Shown here one piece after another: positions 1 to 8,248 of a DNA stretch of 64,000 nt. A program made the position numbers and the translations under genes. The notes beneath the pieces are model-generated. The model was not told the DNA's origin, did no database searches, and saw nothing but the letters and a program-made list of their open reading frames with translations. The stretch's first letter is position 1. Each line of letters starts with the position of its first letter. Location: contig NZ_NRQT01000008.1 in assembly GCF_004119455.1 (NCBI RefSeq), positions 62,001 through 126,000 of the forward strand. Reading direction: 5' to 3'. Source of the DNA: Chryseobacterium sp. CH25 (lineage in GTDB: Bacteria; Bacteroidota; Bacteroidia; Flavobacteriales; Weeksellaceae).

Positions 1-1161
1 AGCTTGCCTAATCTCTTCTCTTACATTTTCTTTAATATCATCAGGAATAACAAAATTAGTATCAATTATCTCATCAATTGCAAGACTAATACGATCATAT
101 TTATCTTTAGAAACTTGGAACCACTCACCACCAGATAAGATGTAGTTTGTATTATTTTCTTCAATTTCTCCATACAAGCATTCTAGAATAGACCATTCCT
201 TAATTATTTCATCGTCTTCATTTAGAAAAAAAACCTTGTCTTCAATGAGGTTTTCAAAACTAGGTTGAGGATTTTTGATGATATAAGCAGATAGAGATAA
301 TTCATCATAATACTCATTTCCTATTTTAATCGCTGCAACAAGGCTAAGATCATAATCTATTTCAGGTTCAAACAAAAAGAATGCATCGGTTGACGTAATT
401 AATTTGTTTGGTAATTGTACATTCAAATCCTTCGATTCCGTACTATTTAAAGGATATATTCCCTTAAATAGTTTTTTAATATCATCGCGGGAAACAGAAT
501 TATAGATATCTAAAAGTTTCTCTAATTTGGGTTGAAGATATTGAAAGCAAGGTATTTCAGTATTATTAAAAAGAAACTGAACATTTAACGAACTGTACTT
601 CCCAATCATTCTTGAAAAATCTTCTGATGCAGAACTAATTACAGCTAGTTCTTTAAGAGCCTCATTATCCTCCATTGATAGGAAGAGTTGATTATTCGAT
701 ATGTCTGCTCCGTATTGACGCTGTTTATTAACGGGATTTGTTTCATTTACCCGACTATGAGCGCTTTTTATTGTTGCCGTTAAATCATTATTTAACAATT
801 TATTAGCAGTATAAATTCCAAATGTTTTCTCAATCACATTCTTATTTATATTGAAACGTCCCAAAGTCCCAAAATTAATTGCAAAAATTCTATTTTGTAC
901 TTCAATGAATAAAGTTACACCTGAGCTTTGATTAGATGGAAAATTACTAACAAAATTCCCAACAATTTTATTCTTTAAATTCTCAACCCACTTAGGTTCA
1001 CTGTAGCTACCTAGCTTTTTATAAAGGATAGCATTGAGATCTCCTTTATTGAAATTGATTTCATTGTCTTGCCTATAATTTTCAATAAATGTTTCAGGAG
1101 CTGCAATGTTGAAATCATTTTTTAAAAGAACTACATTCAATTTTATTTTCTTTTTAGCCAT
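1..1161 (-). CDS. TIGR04141/DUF6119 family sporadically distributed protein (C-terminus outside window)
   Basis: Open minus-strand frame of 387 codons from the ATG at 1161 running off the left edge. The protein begins MAKKKIKLNVVLLKND and includes FGTLGRFNI near residue 100 and the segment YILSGGEWFQVSKDKYD near residue 350. This combination of a short charged N-terminus, a '(F/L)GxGR' patch and a late 'GxWF/YxV' motif is what I associate with the TIGR04141 (DUF6119) family. Members are patchily distributed, often near restriction, defence or mobile genes, and their function is not settled. No signal peptide or membrane segment is visible, so it is probably cytoplasmic. The upstream 300 bp contain a perfect palindrome that could be its operator. 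The assignment rests on remembered motifs, not a search. Confidence 0.7.
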   Translation of the reverse strand, partial: MAKKKIKLNVVLLKNDFNIAAPETFIENYRQDNEINFNKGDLNAILYKKLGSYSEPKWVENLKNKIVGNFVSNFPSNQSSGVTLFIEVQNRIFAINFGTLGRFNINKNVIEKTFGIYTANKLLNNDLTATIKSAHSRVNETNPVNKQRQYGADISNNQLFLSMEDNEALKELAVISSASEDFSRMIGKYSSLNVQFLFNNTEIPCFQYLQPKLEKLLDIYNSVSRDDIKKLFKGIYPLNSTESKDLNVQLPNKLITSTDAFFLFEPEIDYDLSLVAAIKIGNEYYDELSLSAYIIKNPQPSFENLIEDKVFFLNEDDEIIKEWSILECLYGEIEENNTNYILSGGEWFQVSKDKYDRISLAIDEIIDTNFVIPDDIKENVREEIRQA

Positions 1162-1282
1162 CTGATTACCGATTTAATTGATTATAAATAACACTTACGT
1201 GATTAAAAGCGTTATTAGTTAAGGTTTATACTAGAAATTAAAAAATCACACTACAAATATCATTATATAAAATGTATTTATT

Positions 1283-1298
1283 TTACGGTTTTCCGTAA
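1283..1298. promoter_or_regulatory. Perfect palindrome TTACGG-tttt-CCGTAA, candidate operator
   Basis: A perfect 6-bp inverted repeat with a 4-bp spacer lies about 120 bp upstream of the TIGR04141-type gene, in an otherwise AT-rich gap. The GC-rich arms stand out. No T-tract follows, so a dimeric regulator site is likelier than a terminator. The binding protein is unknown. Confidence 0.4.
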
Positions 1299-1361
1299 GT
1301 AGAGATTAAAATAAAGTTATCTACATATTCTGATTTTGTCCAACTACATAATTCACAACTG

Positions 1362-1455
1362 CCCTAGCTCTTCAAAGTCTCCCAACTTCAGAGCAAGTTT
1401 AAAGAACATGACCTTATTTACCAGCTCAAAGTCAGGAGACTTTGGAGAGCAGAAA
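1362..1455 (+). repeat. Dispersed repeat family A, copy 1
   Basis: About 94 bp that aligns with 11922-12016: both contain CTAGCTC, then AGTCt, ACTT, TTTAAA, TTATTT and the almost identical block ACCAGCTCAAAGTC-GGAGACTTTG followed by AGCAGAAA. Inside each copy AAAGTCTCC is followed about 50 bp later by GGAGACTTT, so the transcript can fold into a hairpin. A third, more diverged copy is at 63063-63142. There is no coding potential. It behaves like a REP/MITE-type interspersed element. Confidence 0.65.
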
Positions 1456-1457
1456 AT

Positions 1458-1709
1458 CTAATTATCTTCTTTGTCTATTATTTTCATAATTTCTTTTGCC
1501 TTTTCCTCATCTATAAACACACCAGGAGTTGGATCTGGGTAATAGCTATTGAGTTGAGGAAATTCATGCCATTGTTCATTGTAATAGGTTTCTCCTACTT
1601 CTCCTATTTGATCATAAACTACTCTTCTGTGCAGTTCTTTGCATCCTGCTTCATCATCATGAACATAAATAAAATCAATTATTCTGACTATTTCTTTTTC
1701 TTTATTCAT
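1458..1709 (-). CDS. Hypothetical protein, 83 aa
   Basis: A small soluble acidic protein starting MNKEKEIVRIIDFIYVHDDE and ending IMKIIDKEDN. It has no signal peptide, no membrane segment and no catalytic motif I recognise. It is rich in aromatic and acidic residues and has a well-formed reading frame with typical codon use. The gene sits between repeat A and an 82-codon plus-strand frame. Paired small acidic genes of this kind in flavobacteria are often orphan immunity-like proteins, but nothing here proves that. Confidence 0.55.
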   Translation of the reverse strand: MNKEKEIVRIIDFIYVHDDEAGCKELHRRVVYDQIGEVGETYYNEQWHEFPQLNSYYPDPTPGVFIDEEKAKEIMKIIDKEDN

Positions 1710-1804
1710 TTTTAAATATTTCTAGACGACATCATTTGTACATCACGATATGCTTATCTTTAAGGCTTGTTCATCTACATCTTTCGTGAAAATTGATTAA
1801 AATT

Positions 1805-2041
1805 ATGAATAAAAAGAAATTATTAGAAAAGAAAGATTGGAAATATTATGTTTTTGAAGAGGACGGCAATATTGCATTATCTGTTCCTATTCCCAATCCC
1901 AGCCCAGGATTTGACATCATTTATATTCTGAATGAATCTGAAAAAGAAATGTATCTGCATACAGGCATTCAAGCCCTTGAAGACAGAATAGAAGATATGA
2001 AAATCAACTTTTCAAACTATAAAATGAATTCATGGAGATAG
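1805..2041 (+). CDS. Hypothetical protein, about 78 aa
   Basis: Small soluble protein MNKKKLLEKKDWKYYVFEED and onward, ending KMNSWR. The frame can be opened four codons earlier at a TTG (1793), but the ATG at 1805 gives a more usual start. There is no signal peptide or known motif. The 'WKYYVFEEDGNIALSVPIPNP' region has the hydrophobic/acidic alternation of small immunity-like proteins, which is only an impression. It is divergent from the 83-aa gene upstream. Confidence 0.5.
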   Translation: MNKKKLLEKKDWKYYVFEEDGNIALSVPIPNPSPGFDIIYILNESEKEMYLHTGIQALEDRIEDMKINFSNYKMNSWR

Positions 2042-2197
2042 TAATATTATGTTGGCTCTAACAAAAACATTATCTCCCAATATAAAACCACGTTACACAC
2101 AACCCAATGGCGCCAACTGTTTCCAGTGGACGCCATTGTTATTGAATAATAATATGTAATTAATACTTTCCAGTGAAGTAAACCTATCAGAGTAAAG

Positions 2198-2938
2198 CTA
2201 TTTCTTAACTTCCGCAATAGCCTCTTTAATTCCCCCTCCAGCAACTTCAAAGAATGAAGGTCCTGCCAGAAGATATACTTTTTCTAATTTCTTAGTTTTG
2301 GAAAGGTTATGTTCTTTCAAATACACTTCGGAGCGGTTTGCATTCACAATACCTTTTACTACGTTTCCTGCTACCAGAGCTGTTGGAGAATCAATACCGG
2401 CATCTTTTAAATCGCTTGCAAAGGCAAAATTACTTACTCCCAATCTCATGGCTTCACGTGCTGCAACCTCTCCCACAGATGTCATCAATTCAGGAGTAAA
2501 TTTGTTTCGGTCTCCTAAACCAATTAGCAACAGTTTATTTGCAGACATGGAACCTTTTGGCGGAGAAATCAAAATGGTTTCCAAAGAATGTCCTTTGAAG
2601 TAACCGCCTTGTCTTATTTTTGTAAATTCTCCTTTCAAAGCTTCATCCAAATGCACTAACCCGTTCAGGTTGGCGGGCAATGCCTGAGCACTGTGGATGT
2701 CATTATCCGTATATTCAAAAACACAGGCAACCTGTAATTGAGCCTCTGCAGAAGATGGTCCCTGAACCAATCCAATCATTGAAATCCCATCCACAGAACC
2801 CCAGTTTTTTGAAGTACCAACTGCTGTAGGAACTGCAGAAGAATTTGTAGTTGTTGTTTGAGAAAAAGTTAAAGTTGAAAAAAACAACCCGGTAATTAAC
2901 ATGGATTTACTCAATGTATTCTTTACTATATTTTTCAT
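2198..2938 (-). CDS. Secreted stand-alone peptidase M17 N-terminal-domain protein
   Basis: 246 aa with a signal peptide (hydrophobic residues 12-26, cleavage likely after FSQ). The mature part resembles the macro-like N-terminal domain of cytosol/leucyl aminopeptidases: LLLIGLGDRNKFTPE around residue 135, then VAAREAMRLGVSNFAFASDL and a late VYLLAG strand. The M17 catalytic domain with its metal ligands, about 300 residues, is absent, so this is not an active aminopeptidase by itself. The gene lies downstream of the alginate-export-like porin and DoxX genes, 98 bp away, with a possible -7 box (TAACTTTG) of its own. Role unknown; ligand binding in the periplasm is a reasonable guess. Confidence 0.7.
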   Translation of the reverse strand: MKNIVKNTLSKSMLITGLFFSTLTFSQTTTTNSSAVPTAVGTSKNWGSVDGISMIGLVQGPSSAEAQLQVACVFEYTDNDIHSAQALPANLNGLVHLDEALKGEFTKIRQGGYFKGHSLETILISPPKGSMSANKLLLIGLGDRNKFTPELMTSVGEVAAREAMRLGVSNFAFASDLKDAGIDSPTALVAGNVVKGIVNANRSEVYLKEHNLSKTKKLEKVYLLAGPSFFEVAGGGIKEAIAEVKK

Positions 2939-3036
2939 AATAATTGTTTTAAATGTTTAAGTTTTAGTATGTATCAAAGTTAGTTTTAGAAATAATTTTC
3001 AGCATTGACGTGAGATAATTAAAAAGATCCGATTCA

Positions 3037-4407
3037 TTAAAATTTGAATACTATTCTTGAATTAATAAAAAGTCCGTCTTTGTCATTTTCGATAATATCA
3101 TCTACAAATGCTCCGGTTTTAAAATACTGGATTCCTGTATTGAAGGTGAAAAATTTATTGATTTTATAATTAAAACTGCCTAAAAAAGCTGTTCCGATAT
3201 ATCTCTTTTTAGAGTTCATGGAAGCGAGATTCAATGAGCCGCTTGGTCTGTAAACTCCATCCTGTAAAGAATATCTCCAATTGAAAACCACATCTGCCTG
3301 CACTGTTATTTTACTACTCAAATCTATGGTTGCATAAGGATGTATATCAATAAGATTCACAGGTCCTATTTGTGGATTGAATCCGAAATATCCTCCTTTC
3401 GGATAAAGCGGATTGAAAGTCCCCAATTTTCCGTCTCCTTTGTTTTTGTCGCCCGAAATATAATCGTTACGAAGGTTGATGGTGGGTTTTCCTTTCACAT
3501 TTTCAAACATATACCCTATATCCGCAGAAGCAGTCCATGCACTTATTGTTCCTTTATTAAAGTTCCCGAACTGATAGGCCATTTCAAAGTTGTAAATAAA
3601 ACCACCTCCATATTTCCAAAACCGGCCGCCTAAGGTGTGTCTTGTCTCATCTCCTATTCCATCTTCAAAACGGGATTCCTTTCTGTGAATTCCCAGATAA
3701 TACCATTCTAAATTCCCGCTTTCCGGAAGAATCAAGGTATTATAACTTCCCCAAAGGCTTACAGATTTTGAAATCTTATTATCAAAGGCTCCGGTATTAA
3801 TTTCGCTTGCCATCATCACAAAAGCATCTGATTTGAAATTTCCTCTTTGATACATTAGTTTCAATCCATCAAAATAAAGTCTTAAGTTCGGACCTTCCCG
3901 TACAGAAATCAACCTTCCACTTCCATAATCCAGTTCCTGTCTTCCTGCACGAACGGTTAATTTTTCTTTTTCATTTTTAACGACATCTACATCCAGGAAG
4001 AGGTTCTGAACATTAAGATGATCTTCATCAATTGGTCTTGGCCCGTTCTTCCTTCCGTTCTCCCAGGCACTTCTCAACTGTCCGAAAACCCTTACCCTTG
4101 ACCCTAAATGCAAATCACCATGAATTGTATATCTCTGGATAAAAAAAGGATTGCTACCAATTCCCAATCTGCCCCAGTCTTCATTATTGAATTCTACAAA
4201 TTCCGCTCTTGCTTCTCCGCCTAAGGATAAATATTTACTGTTATTATCTTCAGAAAGCGGAATATATTTCAGAGAATTATAAAATGTTTCTGTTGAATCC
4301 CGGTACGCTGCATAATTCTCATCAAACCTCATGAGTTTAAACTGTGCTGAAACCGCAATGGGAAGCATAATCTGAACAATCAATACTATCTTAATCAGCT
4401 TTTTCAT
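3037..4407 (-). CDS. Alginate export family outer-membrane porin
   Basis: 456 aa with a signal peptide ending VSAQ. The mature protein has alternating amphipathic strands and the family-like stretch YLSLGGEARAEFVEFNNEDWG, then FIQRYTIHGDLHLGSRVRVFGQLRSA, and ends in an aromatic C-terminus (NSRIVFKF), all typical of 18-stranded AlgE-type beta-barrels (PF13372). In Bacteroidota such proteins are usually general porins of unknown substrate, not true alginate exporters. It overlaps the DoxX stop by 4 bp (ATGA-type coupling), so the two are co-translated. Confidence 0.8.
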   Translation of the reverse strand: MKKLIKIVLIVQIMLPIAVSAQFKLMRFDENYAAYRDSTETFYNSLKYIPLSEDNNSKYLSLGGEARAEFVEFNNEDWGRLGIGSNPFFIQRYTIHGDLHLGSRVRVFGQLRSAWENGRKNGPRPIDEDHLNVQNLFLDVDVVKNEKEKLTVRAGRQELDYGSGRLISVREGPNLRLYFDGLKLMYQRGNFKSDAFVMMASEINTGAFDNKISKSVSLWGSYNTLILPESGNLEWYYLGIHRKESRFEDGIGDETRHTLGGRFWKYGGGFIYNFEMAYQFGNFNKGTISAWTASADIGYMFENVKGKPTINLRNDYISGDKNKGDGKLGTFNPLYPKGGYFGFNPQIGPVNLIDIHPYATIDLSSKITVQADVVFNWRYSLQDGVYRPSGSLNLASMNSKKRYIGTAFLGSFNYKINKFFTFNTGIQYFKTGAFVDDIIENDKDGLFINSRIVFKF

Positions 4408-4835
4408 TGTAATTTTTTTCTTATATAATGATCAATCGAATATTTCCCCGGGCCTACAAAAAGCAGAAACAAATAACATAAACTATACATAAACGGTGTA
4501 TCTTTTATCAGTAAAGCATCATTCCAATGAAGGACAAAATATCCGGTTAAAGTCACCGCTAATATTGGTAAAATTGCTGCTCTTGTAAATAATCCTAAGA
4601 TGACAAATACAGGAAAAAACAAGTTGGCCGCGTCAGCAAAAAGACTGTTAAATGCTTCCGGAAGATTTAATGGATTGGGAACTTTTTCTGCTTCCACAAC
4701 TCCTATTCCGAGTTTTTTCAGTCCGTGAGCAAAGATTAATTCTAATGATAATGCTATTCTGAAAATCAATAATGCAATGTGAATTAATTTTCCTTCAAGG
4801 CTCGTATTGGTGATGGTTTGGATTAACTTTTTCAT
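4404..4835 (-). CDS. DoxX family membrane protein
   Basis: 143 aa with four predicted membrane helices (about residues 18-40, 66-86, 88-106 and 114-132). The first helix region ALSLELIFAHGLKKLG and the later LFTRAAILPILAVTLTGYF are typical DoxX/TQO-small-subunit family features. The biochemical role of DoxX proteins in flavobacteria is unclear; some act in membrane redox or oxidative stress. First gene of an apparent operon DoxX - porin - M17 N-domain protein. Confidence 0.8.
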   Translation of the reverse strand: MKKLIQTITNTSLEGKLIHIALLIFRIALSLELIFAHGLKKLGIGVVEAEKVPNPLNLPEAFNSLFADAANLFFPVFVILGLFTRAAILPILAVTLTGYFVLHWNDALLIKDTPFMYSLCYLFLLFVGPGKYSIDHYIRKKLQ

Positions 4836-4984
4836 GATGGTTATATTTAATGGAAACTGTTTGGAGAAGTGTATTACTTTTGTTACATAATGTGTTTTCT
4901 GACACTTTAGTTCACTTAAGAAAGTTTATACTGCGACTGTATCACTAAGTTCACTTTAGATGAAAATCAGAGATTTTCATAATA

Positions 4985-5118
4985 CTTAAGTGCTCTTTTC
5001 AACAGCATGCATGATAACTTATATTTTACTTAAGTGTTATGAGGTTTTTGTGGTTTGGGATAACCACCCCGTCAAAAATTCTTTGAATTTTCGCCACCCC
5101 TCCGAGGGAGGGGAATGT
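4985..5118 (-). repeat. Flavobacterial intergenic repeat (CCACCCCGTC...GGAGGGG type)
   Basis: The 343-bp gap between DoxX and the amidohydrolase holds several CTTAAGTG blocks and then the block CCACCCCGTCAAAAATTC, GAATTTTCGCCACCCCTCC and GAGGGAGGGG. AAATTC/GAATTT and CCCCTCC/GGAGGGG form inverted arms. Similar blocks recur between genes in many Chryseobacterium and Flavobacterium genomes as far as I recall. GC-rich arms in an AT-rich gap and no reading frame argue for a non-coding interspersed element. Confidence 0.55.
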
Positions 5119-5178
5119 TTAGCCCTTCAATTGTAAAATCTGCCTAATGTTAGGTTAAGGTTTACTATGATTTTAATA

Positions 5179-6951
5179 TTATTTGGTTTGATATCCGCCG
5201 TAGTATTTTACAGGAGACCATTCTGGAAGTACAGGAAGCGAAGCTGGAGCAACATGCTTGTATGTTTCGTCTCCATACACTACTTTTCCGTCAACAATGG
5301 TTAATTTTGAAGTAATATCTTTAATTTCTTCTTCATTAACACTGAAATAATCTCTGTCTAAAATGGTAAGGTCTGCGAAATATCCTTCTTTGATTTTTCC
5401 TTTTTCATAATCCTTTATAAGCTCATACCCTCCAAAAGTAGAAAGTGATAAAGCTGTTTTTCTGTCCAGAGCATTTTCTTTTGCCATAACCTGAGTTCCA
5501 CCCAAAGTTTTTCCTGAAGTAACCCAATATAAAGCAACCCACGGATTATAACTTGCCACTCTCGTTCCGTCTGTTCCCAACCCCACAGGAATTCCCATTT
5601 CAAGCATTTTCTTTACCGGTGGAGAAGCCAAAGCAGCTTTTTTACCATAGCGATGGATGAAACTTTCACCCTGATAGGCCATTCTGTGTTGTACTGCAAT
5701 ACCTCCGCCCATGGCCTTAATTCTTTTCATGTTTTCTTCAGACACTGTTTCAGCATGATCAATAAACCAGACCAATCCGTTCAAAGGGGTTTCTCTATTA
5801 ACTTCTTCAATGACATTTAAAAACCTTGTAATACTTTCATTATAGGTTGCGTGAATTCTGAAAGGCCATCTTTTTTTCACCAAAAGACTTACCACATCTT
5901 TCATATTCTTCTCCATTGTTGCAGGTAATTCCGGTCTTGGAAAAAGAAAATTTTCAAAATCGGCACCATCTGAAACCAGGTTTTCTCCACCTCCATTCAC
6001 ATGATAATCAATTTCATTATGGTCATTATGCCCGTGGTCATCAATATCAACCATTCCGGTCCATTTTGTATAATCAGACAACTCAGAACCTTTTTTTTGA
6101 GCAAACAAGTAATAAGGTAATCTAACCGTAATCTTTCCCTGCTTATTCAGAGCATCCGTTGTTCCATAGTCATCCGGAAAATTCTGAAAACCACCACCTG
6201 CATCCATCACAGCAGTTACTCCAAGACGATTGAGTTCAGTCATATACTGTAATGTAGAATTTTCTTTTTCTACCTCTGATAATTCAGGTAATTTTGCTAA
6301 AGTTGAATACAGAATAAATGCATTAGGCTCTGCCACCAACAAACCAGTCGGATCTCCGTTGCTGTCTTTTTCAATTAAACCCTGAGACGGATTGGGGGTG
6401 TCTCCGTTAATATTTAATTCCTTTAAACCAGCTTTATTCAACCAGGCTTTTCCGTAGAGATACATCACAAAAGTTGGGACCTCACCCGTTGCTTCGTTGA
6501 TTTCTGCCAAAGTTGGCAGTCTTTTTTCTTCAAACTGATATTCATTCCAGCCACCAATCACTCTTACCCATTGTCCTTTCGGTGTTCTCTGAGCCTGCTC
6601 TTTCAGCATTTCCAAAGCTCTCTTCAAAGTTTTCACACCATCCCACCGAAGCTCTGTGTTATAAAATCTTCCTCCACGAATTACATGTAAATGACTATCA
6701 AATAATCCGGGAATCACTCTGTTTCCTTTAGCATCAATTAATTTTGTGGAACTTCCTTTTAGCTTTAAAATTTGAGCATTCGTTCCTGTACGGAAAATTT
6801 TATGGTCTTTAATGGCAACTGCCTGAACTTCCGGATTTTTATCATCCATCGTTGTTATTTTTCCGTTGGTTACAATTAAGTCAGCTTTCTGAGCATTCAT
6901 CAATCCTGCTCCTAACACCATTGAGAATAGAATTTTATGTACTGATTTCAT
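5179..6951 (-). CDS. Secreted amidohydrolase, YtcJ-like (amidohydro_3)
   Basis: 590 aa with a signal peptide (MKSVHKILFSMVLGAGLMNA). N-terminal composite beta-domain ADLIVTNGKITTMDDKNPEVQAVAIKDHKIF, metal motif DSHLHV near residue 86, an HATY histidine in the barrel, DHAETVSEENMKRI, GTDGTR for the late aspartate, and a C-terminal beta-domain. This is the usual YtcJ architecture: a metal-dependent exo-amidase or imidase of broad substrate range, here exported. It lies 67 bp downstream of the isochorismatase-family hydrolase, separated by a terminator hairpin, and may be partly read from the same Crp-type promoter. The natural substrate cannot be read from the sequence. Confidence 0.85.
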   Translation of the reverse strand: MKSVHKILFSMVLGAGLMNAQKADLIVTNGKITTMDDKNPEVQAVAIKDHKIFRTGTNAQILKLKGSSTKLIDAKGNRVIPGLFDSHLHVIRGGRFYNTELRWDGVKTLKRALEMLKEQAQRTPKGQWVRVIGGWNEYQFEEKRLPTLAEINEATGEVPTFVMYLYGKAWLNKAGLKELNINGDTPNPSQGLIEKDSNGDPTGLLVAEPNAFILYSTLAKLPELSEVEKENSTLQYMTELNRLGVTAVMDAGGGFQNFPDDYGTTDALNKQGKITVRLPYYLFAQKKGSELSDYTKWTGMVDIDDHGHNDHNEIDYHVNGGGENLVSDGADFENFLFPRPELPATMEKNMKDVVSLLVKKRWPFRIHATYNESITRFLNVIEEVNRETPLNGLVWFIDHAETVSEENMKRIKAMGGGIAVQHRMAYQGESFIHRYGKKAALASPPVKKMLEMGIPVGLGTDGTRVASYNPWVALYWVTSGKTLGGTQVMAKENALDRKTALSLSTFGGYELIKDYEKGKIKEGYFADLTILDRDYFSVNEEEIKDITSKLTIVDGKVVYGDETYKHVAPASLPVLPEWSPVKYYGGYQTK

Positions 6952-6971
6952 AATTTACTTTTAGGGGTTTG

Positions 6972-7004
6972 AAAAAGAAAAGGCAGGTAGGTTTTCAACC
7001 TGCC
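6972..7004 (-). terminator. Intrinsic terminator or attenuator after the isochorismatase-family gene
   Basis: On the minus strand, GGCAGGT, a 9-nt loop and ACCTGCC are followed by a TTTTCTTTTT tract. It lies between the isochorismatase-family stop and the amidohydrolase start and probably reduces read-through. Confidence 0.65.
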
Positions 7005-7018
7005 ATTGTTAAAATTGA

Positions 7019-7708
7019 TTAGTGCTTAAGCATATCCTGTGCATACTGGATTCCTAAACCGTAAGCACCACCATATTTTTTCATTAAATCATTCACTGGT
7101 TTATATGTTTCTTTTCTAGACCAATCTCTCTGTAATTCAAGAACATACTGAACAGATGTAATTGGACGTGCACCAGCTTGAACCATTCTTGTAACCGCCT
7201 GATCGTGAGCTTCTTTAGAAATATCACCCGAAGCATCTGTGATGATATACACCTCATACCCTTCATCAATAGCAGATAAAGCCGGTCCTACCACACAAAC
7301 GCTTGTCCACAGACCTGCCAAAACCAGTTTCTTTTTATTTTTTCCTGTGATGGCTTTATGAGCATTTACATCTTCCCAAGTGTTCATCGTAGTTCTATCT
7401 ACATATCCACTTGTTGCTTCAGGATAAACTTCTGAAATTTCAGGAAAAACAGGTCCAGCAAACGATTTTTCTGCCACTGTAGTTACCACTGTAGGAATAT
7501 TGAAGATCTTTGAACCTCCGGAAATTAAGGCTACATTATTTCTCAGCTCTTCCATGCTGATACTTTTTGTTGCGAATGCCATCTGTCCTTCGTGGTCTAT
7601 TAAAACCAAAGCGTGGTTTGTTGGATTCAGCATTGATTTCCCTGCGTTCTGAGCGAATGCTGTTACCGATACTACTACTGCTGCGAATGTTAAGATTAAC
7701 TTTTTCAT
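7019..7708 (-). CDS. Secreted isochorismatase-family (YcaC-like) cysteine hydrolase
   Basis: 229 aa: signal peptide MKKLILTFAAVVVSVTAFAQ, then the isochorismatase-like fold with ALVLIDHEGQ (Asp38, first acid of the triad) and LAGLWTSVCVVGPALSA (Cys138, nucleophile). The order and the TSVCV loop match the YcaC-like branch rather than true isochorismatases. A periplasmic location is unusual for the superfamily. It is preceded by a promoter carrying the ATTAA-N6-TTAAT operator and followed by a terminator and the YtcJ-like amidohydrolase. Substrate unknown. Confidence 0.85.
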   Translation of the reverse strand: MKKLILTFAAVVVSVTAFAQNAGKSMLNPTNHALVLIDHEGQMAFATKSISMEELRNNVALISGGSKIFNIPTVVTTVAEKSFAGPVFPEISEVYPEATSGYVDRTTMNTWEDVNAHKAITGKNKKKLVLAGLWTSVCVVGPALSAIDEGYEVYIITDASGDISKEAHDQAVTRMVQAGARPITSVQYVLELQRDWSRKETYKPVNDLMKKYGGAYGLGIQYAQDMLKH

Positions 7709-7792
7709 AATGTTTAATTTTTAAATGTTGTTTAGTAAGAATTTTATTTTAAACTTTAAAACCTTACTGAGTATTTGTTTGATTTTGATATG

Positions 7793-7838
7793 GCAAATTT
7801 AGAGCAGTCAGAAAGACTACACATTTAACTAGTTTAAT
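7793..7838 (-). promoter_or_regulatory. Crp-type operator plus -7 box, promoter of the isochorismatase-family gene
   Basis: Minus strand: operator ATTAAACTAGTTAAAT (7838-7823) and, 27 nt after TTAAACTAG, the flavobacterial -7 box TAAATTTGC (7801-7793). The same operator and exactly the same 27-nt spacing recur at 8176-8221, 8665-8710 and 9584-9629. The operator centre falls about 41-42 bp upstream of the expected start of transcription, the class II activator position. Confidence 0.7.
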
Positions 7839-7972
7839 AAATCATCTTTAATGATAAAAAGTTGAATTTATTTTCAAACTTTGCCACTCCATTTAATAAA
7901 AACCTAAATAACAACTAATAAAAACACTGATGACAAAACACTTAAACTCAAAACAATATTTTAATTACAGAC

Positions 7973-8006
7973 AAAAAAATAGGCTTAGATCATAAACCCA
8001 AGCCTA
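7973..8006 (-). terminator. Intrinsic terminator of a short orphan transcription unit
   Basis: Minus strand: TAGGCTT, a 13-nt loop, AAGCCTA, then TTTTTTTG. It stands 170 bp downstream of the Crp-type promoter at 8176-8221 and upstream of the isochorismatase-family promoter, so it closes a unit of about 200 nt. Confidence 0.7.
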
Positions 8007-8175
8007 AACACTTCACGCATTTCACTCTTAAAAAAGATTCTGTTTAATTTTTATTACTACTACATCATCAGAAACATCATCAATAAAACCTCCATATTTT
8101 CTAAAATCAACTAATGTTCAAATCGGAAATAATAAAGAATTTTAATGAATCCAAAATCTCCGTCTTTTTGATACT
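8007..8175 (-). ncRNA. Putative small RNA or gene remnant between a regulated promoter and a terminator
   Basis: This stretch has its own Crp-type promoter (8176-8221) and its own terminator (7973-8006) but no complete gene. One minus-strand frame encodes DFRKYGGFIDDVSDDVVVIK and a few more residues to a stop (about 8035-8117), preceded by an in-frame stop without a start codon. That looks like the C-terminal tail of a lost protein. Two readings fit: a decayed member of the regulon whose promoter and terminator survive, or a small regulatory RNA. Sequence alone does not decide. Confidence 0.35.
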
Positions 8176-8221
8176 GTAAATTTAGAGTGATGAAATATAA
8201 TGTACATTTAACTAGTTTAAT
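8176..8221 (-). promoter_or_regulatory. Crp-type operator plus -7 box, orphan promoter
   Basis: Minus strand: ATTAAACTAGTTAAAT (8221-8206), then 27 nt after TTAAACTAG the -7 box TAAATTTAC (8184-8176). Operator and upstream ATTT are identical to the site before the isochorismatase-family gene. It fires away from ridA into the gene-less 8.0-8.2 kb stretch. Confidence 0.65.
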
Positions 8222-8248
8222 AAATCATATTTTAGAATATAAAGAAAC

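Noticed and set aside
2047-2250. 67-aa minus-strand frame overlapping the M17-type gene end
   Set aside because: It overlaps the well-supported M17 N-domain gene in another frame, and its composition (Trp/Leu-rich, no start context) is not protein-like.
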